A stretch of DNA of 64,000 nucleotides from SAR86 cluster bacterium. Lineage in GTDB: Bacteria > Pseudomonadota > Gammaproteobacteria > Magnimaribacterales > TMED112. The position numbers and the translations under genes are program-made. Positions 1 through 10,036 of this stretch are shown piece by piece. The notes under the pieces were generated by a model, which saw nothing but the letters and a program-made list of their open reading frames with translations, was not told where the DNA came from and searched no databases. The stretch spans positions 83,936 to 147,935 of the forward strand of contig QOPD01000001.1 of the NCBI GenBank assembly GCA_003331605.1, written 5' to 3'. Numbering within the stretch: position 1 is the first letter of the stretch; each line of letters begins with the position of its first letter.

Positions 1-830
1 CATTTACGCCTGGTAATGAAGGAGCAGGCATAGTTAAAAGCGTTGGGTCCGATGTTTCAAAACATAAACCAGGAGATAGGGTCTATTTTATGTCGGCAAT
101 TGGAGCATTCTCTGAAGAAATTGCTTTAGATCAAAATTTAGTATTTGCTATGGAAGATACGATGTGTTTTGAAGTAGCAGCTTCATATCAATTGGCTTAT
201 GGCACAAGCTTTCATGCACTAGTACAGAGAGGCTCAATTAAAGAGGGTGATGAAGTTTTAGTTTTGGGAGCATCTGGTGGTGTCGGGTTGGCAGCAATTG
301 ATATTGCCAAAGCATATGGTACAAGAATTGTGGCTGGTGTATCAAATGATGAAAAAGGTGAGATATGTAAAAAATATGGCGCGGATGAAGTGGTGATATA
401 TGGATCAGAAAAATTAGACAAAGATGCACAAAAAGCTTTTTCAGTCGATCTAAAGTCAAAAAGTATTAAGGGTGGCTACGACATCATATTTGATCCAATA
501 GGAGATTGTTATGCAGAGCCAGCTTTTAGATCAATTGGGTGGAAAGGAAGATACTTGGTTATTGGTTTTGCTGCTGGCGAAATTCCAAAAATTCCTTTAA
601 ACCTTACCTTATTAAAAGGTGCTTCGATTTGTGGGGTTTTTTGGGGAACGTTTACTGGTCTAGAACCACAGATTAATAAAAGCAATATAGACACTCTAAA
701 TAAAATGGTGTCTGAAGAAAAAATTAAACCACTAATATCCCAAACCTTTCCAATGAAGGATGCAGTTACAGCTATTAAGATGATAGGAAATAGGGGCGTC
801 AAAGGAAAAGTCGTTCTGCTAAACCAATAA
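1..830 (+). CDS. NADPH:quinone oxidoreductase / zinc-type alcohol dehydrogenase-like protein, 5' truncated by window edge
   Basis: The ORF stays open upstream of the listed ATG at 90 to the left edge (frame from base 3 reads FTPGNEGAGIVKSVGSDVSKHKPGDRVYFM). It has a Rossmann motif (VLGASGGVGLAAIDIAKAYG) typical of the MDR/QOR family. Confidence 0.88.
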   Translation, partial: FTPGNEGAGIVKSVGSDVSKHKPGDRVYFMSAIGAFSEEIALDQNLVFAMEDTMCFEVAASYQLAYGTSFHALVQRGSIKEGDEVLVLGASGGVGLAAIDIAKAYGTRIVAGVSNDEKGEICKKYGADEVVIYGSEKLDKDAQKAFSVDLKSKSIKGGYDIIFDPIGDCYAEPAFRSIGWKGRYLVIGFAAGEIPKIPLNLTLLKGASICGVFWGTFTGLEPQINKSNIDTLNKMVSEEKIKPLISQTFPMKDAVTAIKMIGNRGVKGKVVLLNQ

Positions 831-973
831 TGATAAAAAAATTCATTGAATGGCATAAAAAGATTGCTGAAGATTTTATGAATTTCTTTGGATTAGACCA
901 CTATGGTCTTATGTGGTATGCCTGGATAGAAGGCTTTATTGTCAGTTGGCTTATTTTCTGGCTTATTACTTAA
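830..973 (+). CDS. Small (47 aa) putative membrane protein
   Basis: Not in the ORF track (<60 aa). Reads MIKKFIEWHKKIAEDFMNFFGLDHYGLMWYAWIEGFIVSWLIFWLIT*. Its ATG overlaps the upstream stop (TAATG) and it has a hydrophobic C-terminus. Confidence 0.5.
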   Translation: MIKKFIEWHKKIAEDFMNFFGLDHYGLMWYAWIEGFIVSWLIFWLIT

Positions 974-1593
974 TTTGTTATCAAAAGAGATTTAAGCACC
1001 AATGACATACTGCTACTATCAAATGGTCCTCGAAAAATTCCAAGAATTTTACCATCTGAACTGATAGCAATAAGATGATTGGTATGTGAAATGACTCTAT
1101 TGTTCATGTGGTCTGTTGTTGGAGCTAACTTTTCAACTCCCAATTGATACCCAAGTTTTAATACTTCAGATAAATCGCCTGTTATGCCAATAAAATTTTC
1201 ATTAAAAGCAGTTACATATTTTTTTAGTTGCTCCTTTGTATCTATTTCCGAGTCAAAACTAATTAAATAGTACGCAATTTCATTTGTGTCAATTTTTGAA
1301 AAAACCTGTTTCATGACAGACATCATTACTGGGCACTCAGTTGGACAAGTTGTATAGCCAAAGTACAGCAGATTTATTTTATTGTCTTCTAGCTGCAGGT
1401 TGGTAAATTGCTCTCCATTATGATCAACCAAGTCAAATATTCTAACTTCTTGATTATCGCCATACTTAACGAAACCATTAACTTTCATTTCCTCTTCTGA
1501 TAAAACTCGCGGTTGAGTGATTCTATACATAGAAAATATTGTTAAAAAAACAACTAGTAGTATTAATAGGGAAACGAGAAGGTTTTTAGACAT
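970..1593 (-). CDS. SCO1/SenC family copper chaperone for cytochrome oxidase
   Basis: N-terminal TM; YFGYTTCPTECPVMM (CxxxC copper motif); adjacent to ctaB/ctaA. Confidence 0.92.
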   Translation of the reverse strand: MSKNLLVSLLILLVVFLTIFSMYRITQPRVLSEEEMKVNGFVKYGDNQEVRIFDLVDHNGEQFTNLQLEDNKINLLYFGYTTCPTECPVMMSVMKQVFSKIDTNEIAYYLISFDSEIDTKEQLKKYVTAFNENFIGITGDLSEVLKLGYQLGVEKLAPTTDHMNNRVISHTNHLIAISSDGKILGIFRGPFDSSSMSLVLKSLLITN

Positions 1594-2452
1594 CTAGGTA
1601 AATTAAAAAGTCTATATAAGTCACAGAAAAAAATAAAAACATGTACCAGACTGAAAAATTAAAAATTTGCATAGACTTTTTATTTTCTTGATCTTGTAAG
1701 TAACCGTAGCAAAGAAATAAAAAAATCAGGTTCAATGCAAGTGTACTAAAAAAATATATTTCCCCTGCTAACCCGTAGAAGTATGGGGTTGTAGATGTAA
1801 TTGTTAATAATAGAGCGTAAATTACCATTTCAACCTTTGTTCTTTTGATGCCTTTAGCAACTGGCATCATTGGTACTTTTTCTTTTTTATAATCTTCAAT
1901 TCTGTGAATTGCTAAGGGCCAAAAATGTGGGGGCGTCCACAAAAATATCACCGCGACCAATATTATTGGCATTAGAGAAATCTCATTATTAATTGCTGTC
2001 CAACCAATTAGTGGCGGCAAGGCCCCAGAAAAGCCTCCAATTACAATATTTTGGGGTGTAGACCATTTCAAAAATAATGTGTAAATAATGCCGTAGAACA
2101 CAAAGCCAAATACAGTTAAGGATAAGGTGAGAATATTTGAATATTGGTACAATAAAAAACAACCACATAAAAAAAGAAGAAAGCTAAATACCAAAGCATG
2201 AGACAATTTAAGTGCTCCTGAAGCAACGGGTCTGTTTTTAGTTCTAACCATGTTCTTGTCTAAATCTTTGTCAAAAATTTGGTTAAATGCGGCAGAAGAG
2301 GATGCCAAAAGAATAAATCCAACCAGGCTTATTAGGCCAGAGAAAATATTGGTATAAAAATTAACAGAAAGAAGCATGCCAACCAATGCAGTTAGCCCCA
2401 GCATTAGAACAATTTTCGGCTTACAAAGCTCAAGATAGGCTGCTAGATTCAT
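1586..2452 (-). CDS. ctaB: Protoheme IX farnesyltransferase (heme O synthase)
   Basis: UbiA-family motifs (NQIFDKDLDKNMVRTKNRPVASG), multi-TM, cox cluster context. Confidence 0.95.
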   Translation of the reverse strand: MNLAAYLELCKPKIVLMLGLTALVGMLLSVNFYTNIFSGLISLVGFILLASSSAAFNQIFDKDLDKNMVRTKNRPVASGALKLSHALVFSFLLFLCGCFLLYQYSNILTLSLTVFGFVFYGIIYTLFLKWSTPQNIVIGGFSGALPPLIGWTAINNEISLMPIILVAVIFLWTPPHFWPLAIHRIEDYKKEKVPMMPVAKGIKRTKVEMVIYALLLTITSTTPYFYGLAGEIYFFSTLALNLIFLFLCYGYLQDQENKKSMQIFNFSVWYMFLFFSVTYIDFLIYLDV

Positions 2453-3416
2453 TTTTCCCTTTATAACTAAAATAAATCATAACAACAAACCACAAAAACA
2501 ACATTACTCCAACCATATTGTGGGCAACAGCATTCCATAGCGGTAAAGAGCTTAGAATATTATTTATTCCTAAAAATATTTGGGTCCCCAAGATTCCTAA
2601 GAATGTAAAAACAAATAACTTTGTCTGTTTTGAATAGATCTTGGTGGCTAAAAAAATTGAATAAAGCAGCACAATAACAGCACCAATCCTGTGTGTTAAG
2701 TGAATTGCTACCCTAGCTTCATTGCTTAACTGACCAAATAAATAATTAGGTCCTAATGACTGTAAAAAATTAAACCCTTCTGAAAAGTCTGTTGGTGGAA
2801 TCATTTGACCTTGGCAAAGTGGAAAGTCCAGACATGCTCGTGCGGCGTAATTTGTTGAAGTCCAGGCTCCAAGAAAAATCTGCCATATAACAAGACCAAA
2901 ACCTATATAAATCAATGCTCTTCTTGATCTTAAAACATTAGAGCTGTATTGATAATTTGATGTATTGAGAAACGTTATTAAAAAAATTGATGTAACTATT
3001 ATTGCCCCAAAAAGATGGCCAGTAACTATAAGTGGATATAGCTTTAAGCTAACAGTCAAATATCCAAAGATTCCTTGACCAATAATTACGGCAAGCAAAG
3101 CTGAAGATAGTTTTATGTGTTTATTGTTTTTTATAGAGAAAAATAAAATCACGATAGCCAGCAGCCCTAAAGATGCAGCAAAATATCTGTGCACAACCTC
3201 AGGAATAATTTTATCTATTTCAACTGGACTATCGGGATAAAGGGCTTCAGCTTGTGCTATTTCGGACGCTGTTGTTGGGAATGTAACAAAACCATAGCAG
3301 CCAGGCCAGTCTGGACAACCAAGACCAGCATCAGCAAGTCTTGTCCAGGCTCCAAGGGCTATAACGACAAATGCAAGCAGTACTCCAAATGCTGAAAGTA
3401 TTCTAATTGGGTTCAT
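2430..3416 (-). CDS. ctaA: Heme A synthase, COX15/CtaA family
   Basis: GAWTRLADAGLGCPDWPGCYG and EVVHRY motifs; 8-TM-like protein; cox cluster context. Confidence 0.94.
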   Translation of the reverse strand: MNPIRILSAFGVLLAFVVIALGAWTRLADAGLGCPDWPGCYGFVTFPTTASEIAQAEALYPDSPVEIDKIIPEVVHRYFAASLGLLAIVILFFSIKNNKHIKLSSALLAVIIGQGIFGYLTVSLKLYPLIVTGHLFGAIIVTSIFLITFLNTSNYQYSSNVLRSRRALIYIGFGLVIWQIFLGAWTSTNYAARACLDFPLCQGQMIPPTDFSEGFNFLQSLGPNYLFGQLSNEARVAIHLTHRIGAVIVLLYSIFLATKIYSKQTKLFVFTFLGILGTQIFLGINNILSSLPLWNAVAHNMVGVMLFLWFVVMIYFSYKGKNESSSLS

Positions 3417-3970
3417 AATAAAGTTTTTAAATCTTCAAATATTTCCTTAAATTCTAAATCTGTCTTGAATTCTTCCATTATGTTTGAAAAATCATCTGAT
3501 AAATAAATTGATTGACTCTCATATGGATTTGGCCTGTTCGCAGAAATTTTACTTTCTAAAATCCTATCCGTATCTATTAGAAAAAATGTACTTGGAAAAT
3601 TATCAATAAGCTCTTTTTGTTCAATAGTTGTTATTTTGTTTTTAAGCACTACAACTCGTTTAACCCTGTTCATTTCCCTACCGAGTGTTGTGTTTAAGCT
3701 AAATAAAAGTTTATACGTTTCTTCACTCTCAGAGACGCTCTTTAGACTATCAAAATATATTAAGTACCATTTCCCTTTTTTGAAGCTAAAAGGCTCTCCA
3801 GATATCTCTTTTAATCTAGCGCCATCTGTTTCGATGTGTGGATATATTAGCTCACCATTGTTTGATGACGAGTCAGGCTTGTAGCCAAAATAAAATGTTA
3901 ATGTTGATAGGCCTAGTACCACAAGAGGTGTAATTAGTATTATCAGTGCTAGCCACTTGTTATTTTTCAT
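3413..3970 (-). CDS. Membrane-anchored cytochrome oxidase-associated hypothetical protein
   Basis: 185 aa, N-terminal TM, located between SURF1 and COX15 homologues. Confidence 0.65.
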   Translation of the reverse strand: MKNNKWLALIILITPLVVLGLSTLTFYFGYKPDSSSNNGELIYPHIETDGARLKEISGEPFSFKKGKWYLIYFDSLKSVSESEETYKLLFSLNTTLGREMNRVKRVVVLKNKITTIEQKELIDNFPSTFFLIDTDRILESKISANRPNPYESQSIYLSDDFSNIMEEFKTDLEFKEIFEDLKTLL

Positions 3971-4646
3971 CTCTTCTTAATCCTATTACTAAGGTCATAA
4001 TGAATAAGATAGCAAACAGACCAAACCATTGAATGGCATAACCTAAATGCTTTTCTGTTGTCATATTTATGGGCTTTTCTATAGATTTAAATTTATTTTT
4101 ATCAGAAGGATTTAGATTAAACAAAAACGCATAGACTGGCTTATTTTTTAAATAATCAAAATTATCGACAATTTGATCTAGATTAAATTCTTGGATAATG
4201 AGGGGATTCTCTTCGGCTAAATTTTGTACAAAAGGGTTTTTATTTTTTTCTAGTTTATTGCCAGTAAGCACAAAATCTCCTTGAGGAATGCTCACTAACG
4301 GTAAGTCATTTTTTATTTGTTGTCTTTCAATAAAACCTCTGTGAATGAAAACATATTTATCGTCTATTGTTTCAAAAAGGTGATAAATCCTAAAGCCTGC
4401 TTTTCCATCTAAAAGCGCATTGTCTTCATACAGCACTAGATCTGTGTACCTGCCTCGCGCAGTGATTGGCTGCCAATTTAACAATTCCTCATCTAGGTTT
4501 GCTGGTGCTTTAGTAACGAGCTGATCAAATGTTGTCAAAATACTCCTTTTCTCATCTGCTCTATCAAGTTGCCATAAGCCAAGCGAAAATGTTATTGGCA
4601 TAAAAATAAAGGTAAAAGTTAAAATCTTGCGTTTAAACCCTTTCAT
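3960..4646 (-). CDS. SURF1 family cytochrome oxidase assembly protein
   Basis: LGLWQLDRADEK start motif, central GRYTD, C-terminal TM; cox cluster context. Confidence 0.9.
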   Translation of the reverse strand: MKGFKRKILTFTFIFMPITFSLGLWQLDRADEKRSILTTFDQLVTKAPANLDEELLNWQPITARGRYTDLVLYEDNALLDGKAGFRIYHLFETIDDKYVFIHRGFIERQQIKNDLPLVSIPQGDFVLTGNKLEKNKNPFVQNLAEENPLIIQEFNLDQIVDNFDYLKNKPVYAFLFNLNPSDKNKFKSIEKPINMTTEKHLGYAIQWFGLFAILFIMTLVIGLRRDEK

Positions 4647-4664
4647 TTGTGTTTTAATACCTGT

Positions 4665-4877
4665 GTGTTACAAAATATTATTATTCTTTTGGTAATTCTT
4701 ATACTCATAAGTCTTGCATCAAGCTTGGTTTTTCTTTTTGTTGATAGAGGAAACCCAGGCAAAAAAAGAATTCTCTATGGTCTAGGGTTCAGAGTAACAT
4801 TGGGCGCCATTCTCTTAATCTTGGTTGGTTATGGTCTGTACACTGGCCAGCTTGGAAACAATGCCCCGTGGGGTTAG
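4665..4877 (+). CDS. DUF2909-like small twin-transmembrane protein
   Basis: Two TM segments; encoded opposite between coxC and SURF1. The track ORF begins at TTG 4647; GTG 4665 (MLQNIIILLVILILISL...) looks a better start. Confidence 0.72.
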   Translation: MLQNIIILLVILILISLASSLVFLFVDRGNPGKKRILYGLGFRVTLGAILLILVGYGLYTGQLGNNAPWG

Positions 4878-5794
4878 AGAATATAAACAAACAAGAAGAG
4901 ACACACCCATACCACATCAACAAAATGCCAGTACCAAGACGCTGCTTCAAAACCAAAATGCTCTTTATCTGAAAAATGCTTATAGCCTGAAGATCTTACT
5001 AGTTGTGTAAGAAGGAATATTCCACCAATCAACACATGCATGCCATGAAAACCCGTCAACATGAAGAAGGTTGTTCCATAAACTCCTGAGTCAAGAGTTA
5101 AACCTAAATGGCTGTATGCTTCGTAATATTCAACTGCCTGTAAAATGACAAATATAAATGCCAATGTCACAGTAACACCCAACCAAAAGTTAAATCTTTT
5201 TTTGTTATTCTCTTTGAGAGCGATGTGAGCAATATGCACTGTTCCACTGGAGCTTAAAAGAACCACTGTATTCCACAATGGAAGCCAAGAACCTATATCC
5301 CTAAGGCTGTGCAAATACATATTTTCAGCTGGTCCTTTAACTGCAGCATTTTCGCCTAAAAGACTTTGTTCTGGAGTGATCATGGGTGGCCATGTAGCCT
5401 CAAATTCTGGCCAAAGAAGCTCACCAGCAATACCTTTAGCGCCCTCTCCCCCTAACCATGGGACTGCAAATGAACGAATGTAAAACAAAGCTCCAAAGAA
5501 AGCAAAAAAGAACATTACCTCTGAAAATATGAACCATGCCATTCCATAAACGTAGGCATTATTGAGCTGAGGAGTATCTAGCCCGGCTTGTGATTCTTTG
5601 GTCACAGTTGACCACCAAAATCCAAGTGTAAATATTACTGCAACCAGACCTACATAAAGCATTGTTGTTCCGTAACCGGCAACTGCATTAGCTGCACCAA
5701 ATCCTGCTATAAGGGCGGCAAAGGCAAACACTATAGGTATTCTGCTTTCTTCAGGCACGTAATATTTTTGATGAGTATCTGTTTTAGCTGTCAT
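4874..5794 (-). CDS. coxC: Cytochrome c oxidase subunit III
   Basis: C-terminal GFHGMHVLIGGIFL and SWYWHFVDVVWVCLFLFVYIL motifs. Confidence 0.97.
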   Translation of the reverse strand: MTAKTDTHQKYYVPEESRIPIVFAFAALIAGFGAANAVAGYGTTMLYVGLVAVIFTLGFWWSTVTKESQAGLDTPQLNNAYVYGMAWFIFSEVMFFFAFFGALFYIRSFAVPWLGGEGAKGIAGELLWPEFEATWPPMITPEQSLLGENAAVKGPAENMYLHSLRDIGSWLPLWNTVVLLSSSGTVHIAHIALKENNKKRFNFWLGVTVTLAFIFVILQAVEYYEAYSHLGLTLDSGVYGTTFFMLTGFHGMHVLIGGIFLLTQLVRSSGYKHFSDKEHFGFEAASWYWHFVDVVWVCLFLFVYIL

Positions 5795-6320
5795 GATGCA
5801 TTACCATTGAAGTCTCTCTATTATTTTCAAACAAAGTATAAGACAAATAAATATCATTTACATTGCCCCTTAGCTCTGAGTCAACATAAAATCTAATTGG
5901 CCACTCTTGTTCTTCATACGGAGCTAAAATTTGTTCTTCAAAGCAAAAACATTGAATTTTCTTTACCTGTTCAGCTGCTAGTCCAGGGGAGACAGACGGC
6001 ACAATTGTTAAAGTTAGTGTTTTGTTTGTATTGTTTCGAGCTACATAAGATGTTTTGCTGACTTTGTCTGTTACAACTTCAAGAGACTCTGATGATGGGT
6101 AAAAAGTTACAGGAGCCGATTCATTTACTTGACTTAAAAAGCGAATGTTGACATTTCTTTCTCTAATTTCTTGTTCGGATTTAAAAAAATCTGATGGTCC
6201 ATATATTTTCCCATTCAATCCTGTAACTTCGCAAAAAACATTATATAGAGGCACCAGCATGAAGGAAAACGCAAACATGAAAAGTGTTGCTGCAATTAAA
6301 CCAACAAATGCTTTTCTCAT
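5784..6320 (-). CDS. ctaG: Cytochrome c oxidase assembly protein CtaG/Cox11
   Basis: [14 protein letters not shown] and [10 protein letters not shown] copper-binding motif. Confidence 0.95.
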   Translation of the reverse strand: MRKAFVGLIAATLFMFAFSFMLVPLYNVFCEVTGLNGKIYGPSDFFKSEQEIRERNVNIRFLSQVNESAPVTFYPSSESLEVVTDKVSKTSYVARNNTNKTLTLTIVPSVSPGLAAEQVKKIQCFCFEEQILAPYEEQEWPIRFYVDSELRGNVNDIYLSYTLFENNRETSMVMHHDS

Positions 6321-7903
6321 AGTTTTGTTTGCTCAGTAATCTTCGGTGGAACCTCAAAGGTATGGTATGGAGCTGGTGAATCTACTGTCCATTCTAAACC
6401 TCTTGCGCCATCCCAAACTTCAGGAGTAGCTTTCTTTCCAGCCATAACTGCTTTTACAATAATATATAGAAATAAAAGCTGAGAAAGGCCAAATAAAAAT
6501 GCGCCAATGGATGAAACGGCATTCCATTCTGCAAACTGAAGTGCGTAATCAGCATATCTCCTTGGCATTCCCGCCAAACCAACAAAGTGTTGTGGGAAGA
6601 ATGTTACATTGACACCAATGAATGAGAGCCAAAAATGGAGTTTGCCCATTTTTTCGTCGTACATGTTTCCAGTCCACTTAGGCAACCAATAATAAACAGC
6701 TGCCATAATAGAAAATACTGCACCCGGTACTAAAACGTAATGGAAATGAGCTACCACAAAATAAGTATCGTGGTACTGAAAGTCTGCAGGTGTAATGGCT
6801 AGCATTAATCCAGAAAAGCCTCCGATTGTGAATAAAACTACAAATGCAATGGCAAAAAGCATTGGGGTTTCATAAGTAATTGATCCTTTAAAAATAGTTG
6901 CGACCCAATTAAAAACCTTAACTCCAGTAGGAATAGCAATTAACATTGTTGCCCACATAAAAAATAGTTCAGCAACAAGAGGCATACCAACTGTAAACAT
7001 ATGGTGTGCCCAAACAACAAAAGACAACACAGCTATCGAAACCATGGCGTATACCATTGATGAATGTCCAAATAGTGGTTTTCTAGAGAATGTGGAAATG
7101 ATGTGAGATGTAATTCCAAAAGCTGGCAAAATCATAATGTAGACTTCTGGATGTCCAAAAAACCAAAATATGTGCTGGAATAATACAGGATCTCCGCCAC
7201 CCGCTGCATCAAAGAAAGATGTCCCAAAATAAGCATCCATCAATAACATTGTTACCGCACCAGCTAGCACTGGCATTACCGCTATCAGCAAATAAGCAGT
7301 GATAAGCCAAGACCAAACAAAAAGTGGCATTTTCATCAGACTCAACCCAGGAGCTCTCATGTTCATAATCGTAACTATTACATTAATGGATCCCATTATT
7401 GAGGAAATGCCCATGATATGTATGGCAAAGACGAAATAAGCTATGTTTGGATAGTTTGTTGATAAAGGAGCGTAAAAAGTCCAGCCAAAACCCGGCATGC
7501 CCCCTTCCATGAATGCTGTTGATAGCAGTATAGTGAACGCAGCAGGTAGTAGCCAAAAACTTAAATTATTCATTCTTGGCAATGCCATATCTGGTGCTCC
7601 AATTTGCATAGGTATTAACCAGTTTGCAAGCCCAACAAACGCAGGCATAACTCCACCAAAAATCATGATTAAGCCATGCATAGTGACCAATTGGTTGTAC
7701 CTGATTGGGTCCATTAGTTGCAATCCTGGCTCAAATAATTCTGCTCGTATGCCCATTGCCATTGCACCGCCCGTCAAAAACATTAGGAAACTAAACCAAA
7801 GATAGAGAGTTCCAATATCTTTGTGGTTTGTGGTAAATAGCCATCTTAAGAGACCTTTTTTTGGTCCGTGATGATGGTCGTGGCTCTCAACTACTGCACT
7901 CAT
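6317..7903 (-). CDS. coxA: Cytochrome c oxidase subunit I
   Basis: [17 protein letters not shown], heme-copper oxidase core motifs. Confidence 0.98.
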   Translation of the reverse strand: MSAVVESHDHHHGPKKGLLRWLFTTNHKDIGTLYLWFSFLMFLTGGAMAMGIRAELFEPGLQLMDPIRYNQLVTMHGLIMIFGGVMPAFVGLANWLIPMQIGAPDMALPRMNNLSFWLLPAAFTILLSTAFMEGGMPGFGWTFYAPLSTNYPNIAYFVFAIHIMGISSIMGSINVIVTIMNMRAPGLSLMKMPLFVWSWLITAYLLIAVMPVLAGAVTMLLMDAYFGTSFFDAAGGGDPVLFQHIFWFFGHPEVYIMILPAFGITSHIISTFSRKPLFGHSSMVYAMVSIAVLSFVVWAHHMFTVGMPLVAELFFMWATMLIAIPTGVKVFNWVATIFKGSITYETPMLFAIAFVVLFTIGGFSGLMLAITPADFQYHDTYFVVAHFHYVLVPGAVFSIMAAVYYWLPKWTGNMYDEKMGKLHFWLSFIGVNVTFFPQHFVGLAGMPRRYADYALQFAEWNAVSSIGAFLFGLSQLLFLYIIVKAVMAGKKATPEVWDGARGLEWTVDSPAPYHTFEVPPKITEQTKL

Positions 7904-7912
7904 TTTTTCTCC

Positions 7913-9073
7913 TTAGCTATCTTTTTGCTTATATTCAACAATATCTTTTGGTATTACTATTTCCCCGTCTCCTGCTCTGTCATTCCCCCATGACTGTCTT
8001 GTAAATGTAATCACTGAAGCCATCTCAACTTCGTTGAGCTGTTCAGCAAATGATTGCATTTGGCTTCCTCTAACGCCCTCCATAAGGATCTCAATATGCT
8101 TTGGTTTGTCATAAAGCACAAGATCACTACCTGCGAGCGCTGGGTAGAAGCCTGGAATGCCTGCTCCATTCATTTGATGACATGCAGCACACCTTGTGTT
8201 GTAAATCTCCTCACCTTGTTCCATTAGCTCTGCTAGTGTCCAGTCTTTTTCTGTTAGGAAAGCAACCTGCTCAGCAGCATCTTTTTTGCTTTGCAGCCAG
8301 TCCTGATATTCGTCTTGCTTGACTGCTCTTACAACTACAGGCATATACGCATGACGCTCGCCACACAACTCCGTACAGTTTCCTCTGTAAACACCTGGTT
8401 CATTAATAGTAGTTTTCGCTACATTGATGAAGCCAGGAATAGCATCTTGCTTAACTGCAAAATCACTCATATACCAGGAATGAATAACATCATTACTTGT
8501 AATTAAAAATCTTATAGGCGTATTTATGGGAACAACAACTTCTTCATCAACTTCCAATAAATAGTTTTCTCCTTTAGTTGCTTGGTTCGTTTCATATTGG
8601 TCAGAAGGTGTGGTCAAGTTTGAGAAAAAACTTAACGGTTTGTCGCCTACTTTTTCATCCAAATATTTATACTGCCATTTCCATTGCCATCCTATGACCT
8701 GAATATCAATGCCACCTTCTTCTGCCTCATGGTCATACATTTTTTTAAGCAAGCTTGATGCTGGCAAAGCCATTAGGATGAGAATAATAGTCGGCACAAC
8801 AGTCCAAGCTATCTCAAGTTTGTGATTTTCTTCGAAGTCAGCAGCGGTTTTATTGTTTGATCTTCGGTACTTCCACATTGCGTAAAATAAAACACCAAAA
8901 ACGACTACACCAATAGCGATCATTATCCAAAACATAAGCATGTGTAGGCCGAAAACCTCTTCGCTGATATCGGTGACACCGACAGGCATATTCACATCCA
9001 GCCAATCGGCAGATGAAATAAAAGGTAATGTTAAAAGTGTTAAAAGCCCAAGTTCTTTCTTCATGTACGCCAT
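7913..9073 (-). CDS. coxB: Cytochrome c oxidase subunit II with C-terminal cytochrome c domain
   Basis: Cu-A motif GNCTELCGERHAYMPV followed by a cytochrome c motif CAACHQMNGAG (CxxCH). Confidence 0.96.
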   Translation of the reverse strand: MAYMKKELGLLTLLTLPFISSADWLDVNMPVGVTDISEEVFGLHMLMFWIMIAIGVVVFGVLFYAMWKYRRSNNKTAADFEENHKLEIAWTVVPTIILILMALPASSLLKKMYDHEAEEGGIDIQVIGWQWKWQYKYLDEKVGDKPLSFFSNLTTPSDQYETNQATKGENYLLEVDEEVVVPINTPIRFLITSNDVIHSWYMSDFAVKQDAIPGFINVAKTTINEPGVYRGNCTELCGERHAYMPVVVRAVKQDEYQDWLQSKKDAAEQVAFLTEKDWTLAELMEQGEEIYNTRCAACHQMNGAGIPGFYPALAGSDLVLYDKPKHIEILMEGVRGSQMQSFAEQLNEVEMASVITFTRQSWGNDRAGDGEIVIPKDIVEYKQKDS

Positions 9074-9126
9074 ATAGTACTATAAATGGTTCTAATGTCG
9101 AGTAATAAACTACATTAATAGTAGGT

Positions 9127-9294
9127 CTAATCGTCGTTTACTATTCTAATGGATTCAATTTGATTGTGGTCTTTCTTTTTAAAATAATTACACAAAACAC
9201 ACTTAATTTCAGAATCATCGTTTTTGAGTACAATTGAATCTATTTCTCCACACTGAGGACATAAGGCTCCAGCGATAAATTTATAATCTTTCAT
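9127..9294 (-). CDS. YheV-like small zinc-ribbon protein (DUF2387 family)
   Basis: 55 aa, absent from the track: MKDYKFIAGALCPQCGEIDSIVLKNDDSEIKCVLCNYFKKKDHNQIESIRIVNDD. Resembles YheV (RFIAGAKCPxC...CxxC). Overlaps the aroE 3' end by 14 nt. Confidence 0.75.
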   Translation of the reverse strand: MKDYKFIAGALCPQCGEIDSIVLKNDDSEIKCVLCNYFKKKDHNQIESIRIVNDD

Positions 9295-10036
9295 TAAGAA
9301 AATTTTTCATTTTTTCAGTCGATGGTGAATAATTAAACCACAGCCTATACGATTCTGCTGCTTGTTCCACCAGCATTCCCAGACCGTTGAAAATACGATC
9401 TTTAGAAACCAACTCTAATGTCTCAATTGTGTTTAGTGTGCTTCCTGTGTAATTAATATCATAGATATAGGCATCTTTTCTAAAATTGATTTGTCTGATC
9501 TGCTTTTCTGTATTTTGATCTATGTCTTGTACACACAAAATCACTAGGTCTATCTCTTGGTTAGCATATTCTTCGATATTTAAAAATGAATTTTGAATTA
9601 TTGATAATTTTTCCTTAGATCTATTTGCAATATAAGTAGTTTGATTATGTGAAAGCTCTTTCACAATTGAGATTCCTGCTCCTCCCATACCCCAAATTAG
9701 GATATTTTTGCCCTTAGTTTCAATATTCTTGCTTTTTAGATCAGCTATAAGCCCTATACCGTCTGTCGATGCTGAGTTTATGGGTCTGCCAAACAAACAG
9801 TTTACAGAATTTAAGTCTTTCGAAAATTTTTTAGCAACTAACTCCTTATATGGTTTTGTAATATTTAAACCAATGCCGCCTTGATTGAAAAAATTTTCAA
9901 TAAAACCTATTGGATCAGAAGGAATATCAAAAATCTCATAGGCAATATCTATTCCATGCTCTTTGGCAAAACTATTATGAATCTCTGGCGACATGGAGTA
10001 TGAAATTTCTTTCCCCAAAACACCTAACTTCTTCAT
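9281..10036 (-). CDS. aroE: Shikimate dehydrogenase
   Basis: GKEISYSMSPEIHN, NITKPYKE, GMGGAGIS motifs. Confidence 0.93.
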   Translation of the reverse strand: MKKLGVLGKEISYSMSPEIHNSFAKEHGIDIAYEIFDIPSDPIGFIENFFNQGGIGLNITKPYKELVAKKFSKDLNSVNCLFGRPINSASTDGIGLIADLKSKNIETKGKNILIWGMGGAGISIVKELSHNQTTYIANRSKEKLSIIQNSFLNIEEYANQEIDLVILCVQDIDQNTEKQIRQINFRKDAYIYDINYTGSTLNTIETLELVSKDRIFNGLGMLVEQAAESYRLWFNYSPSTEKMKNFLNERL

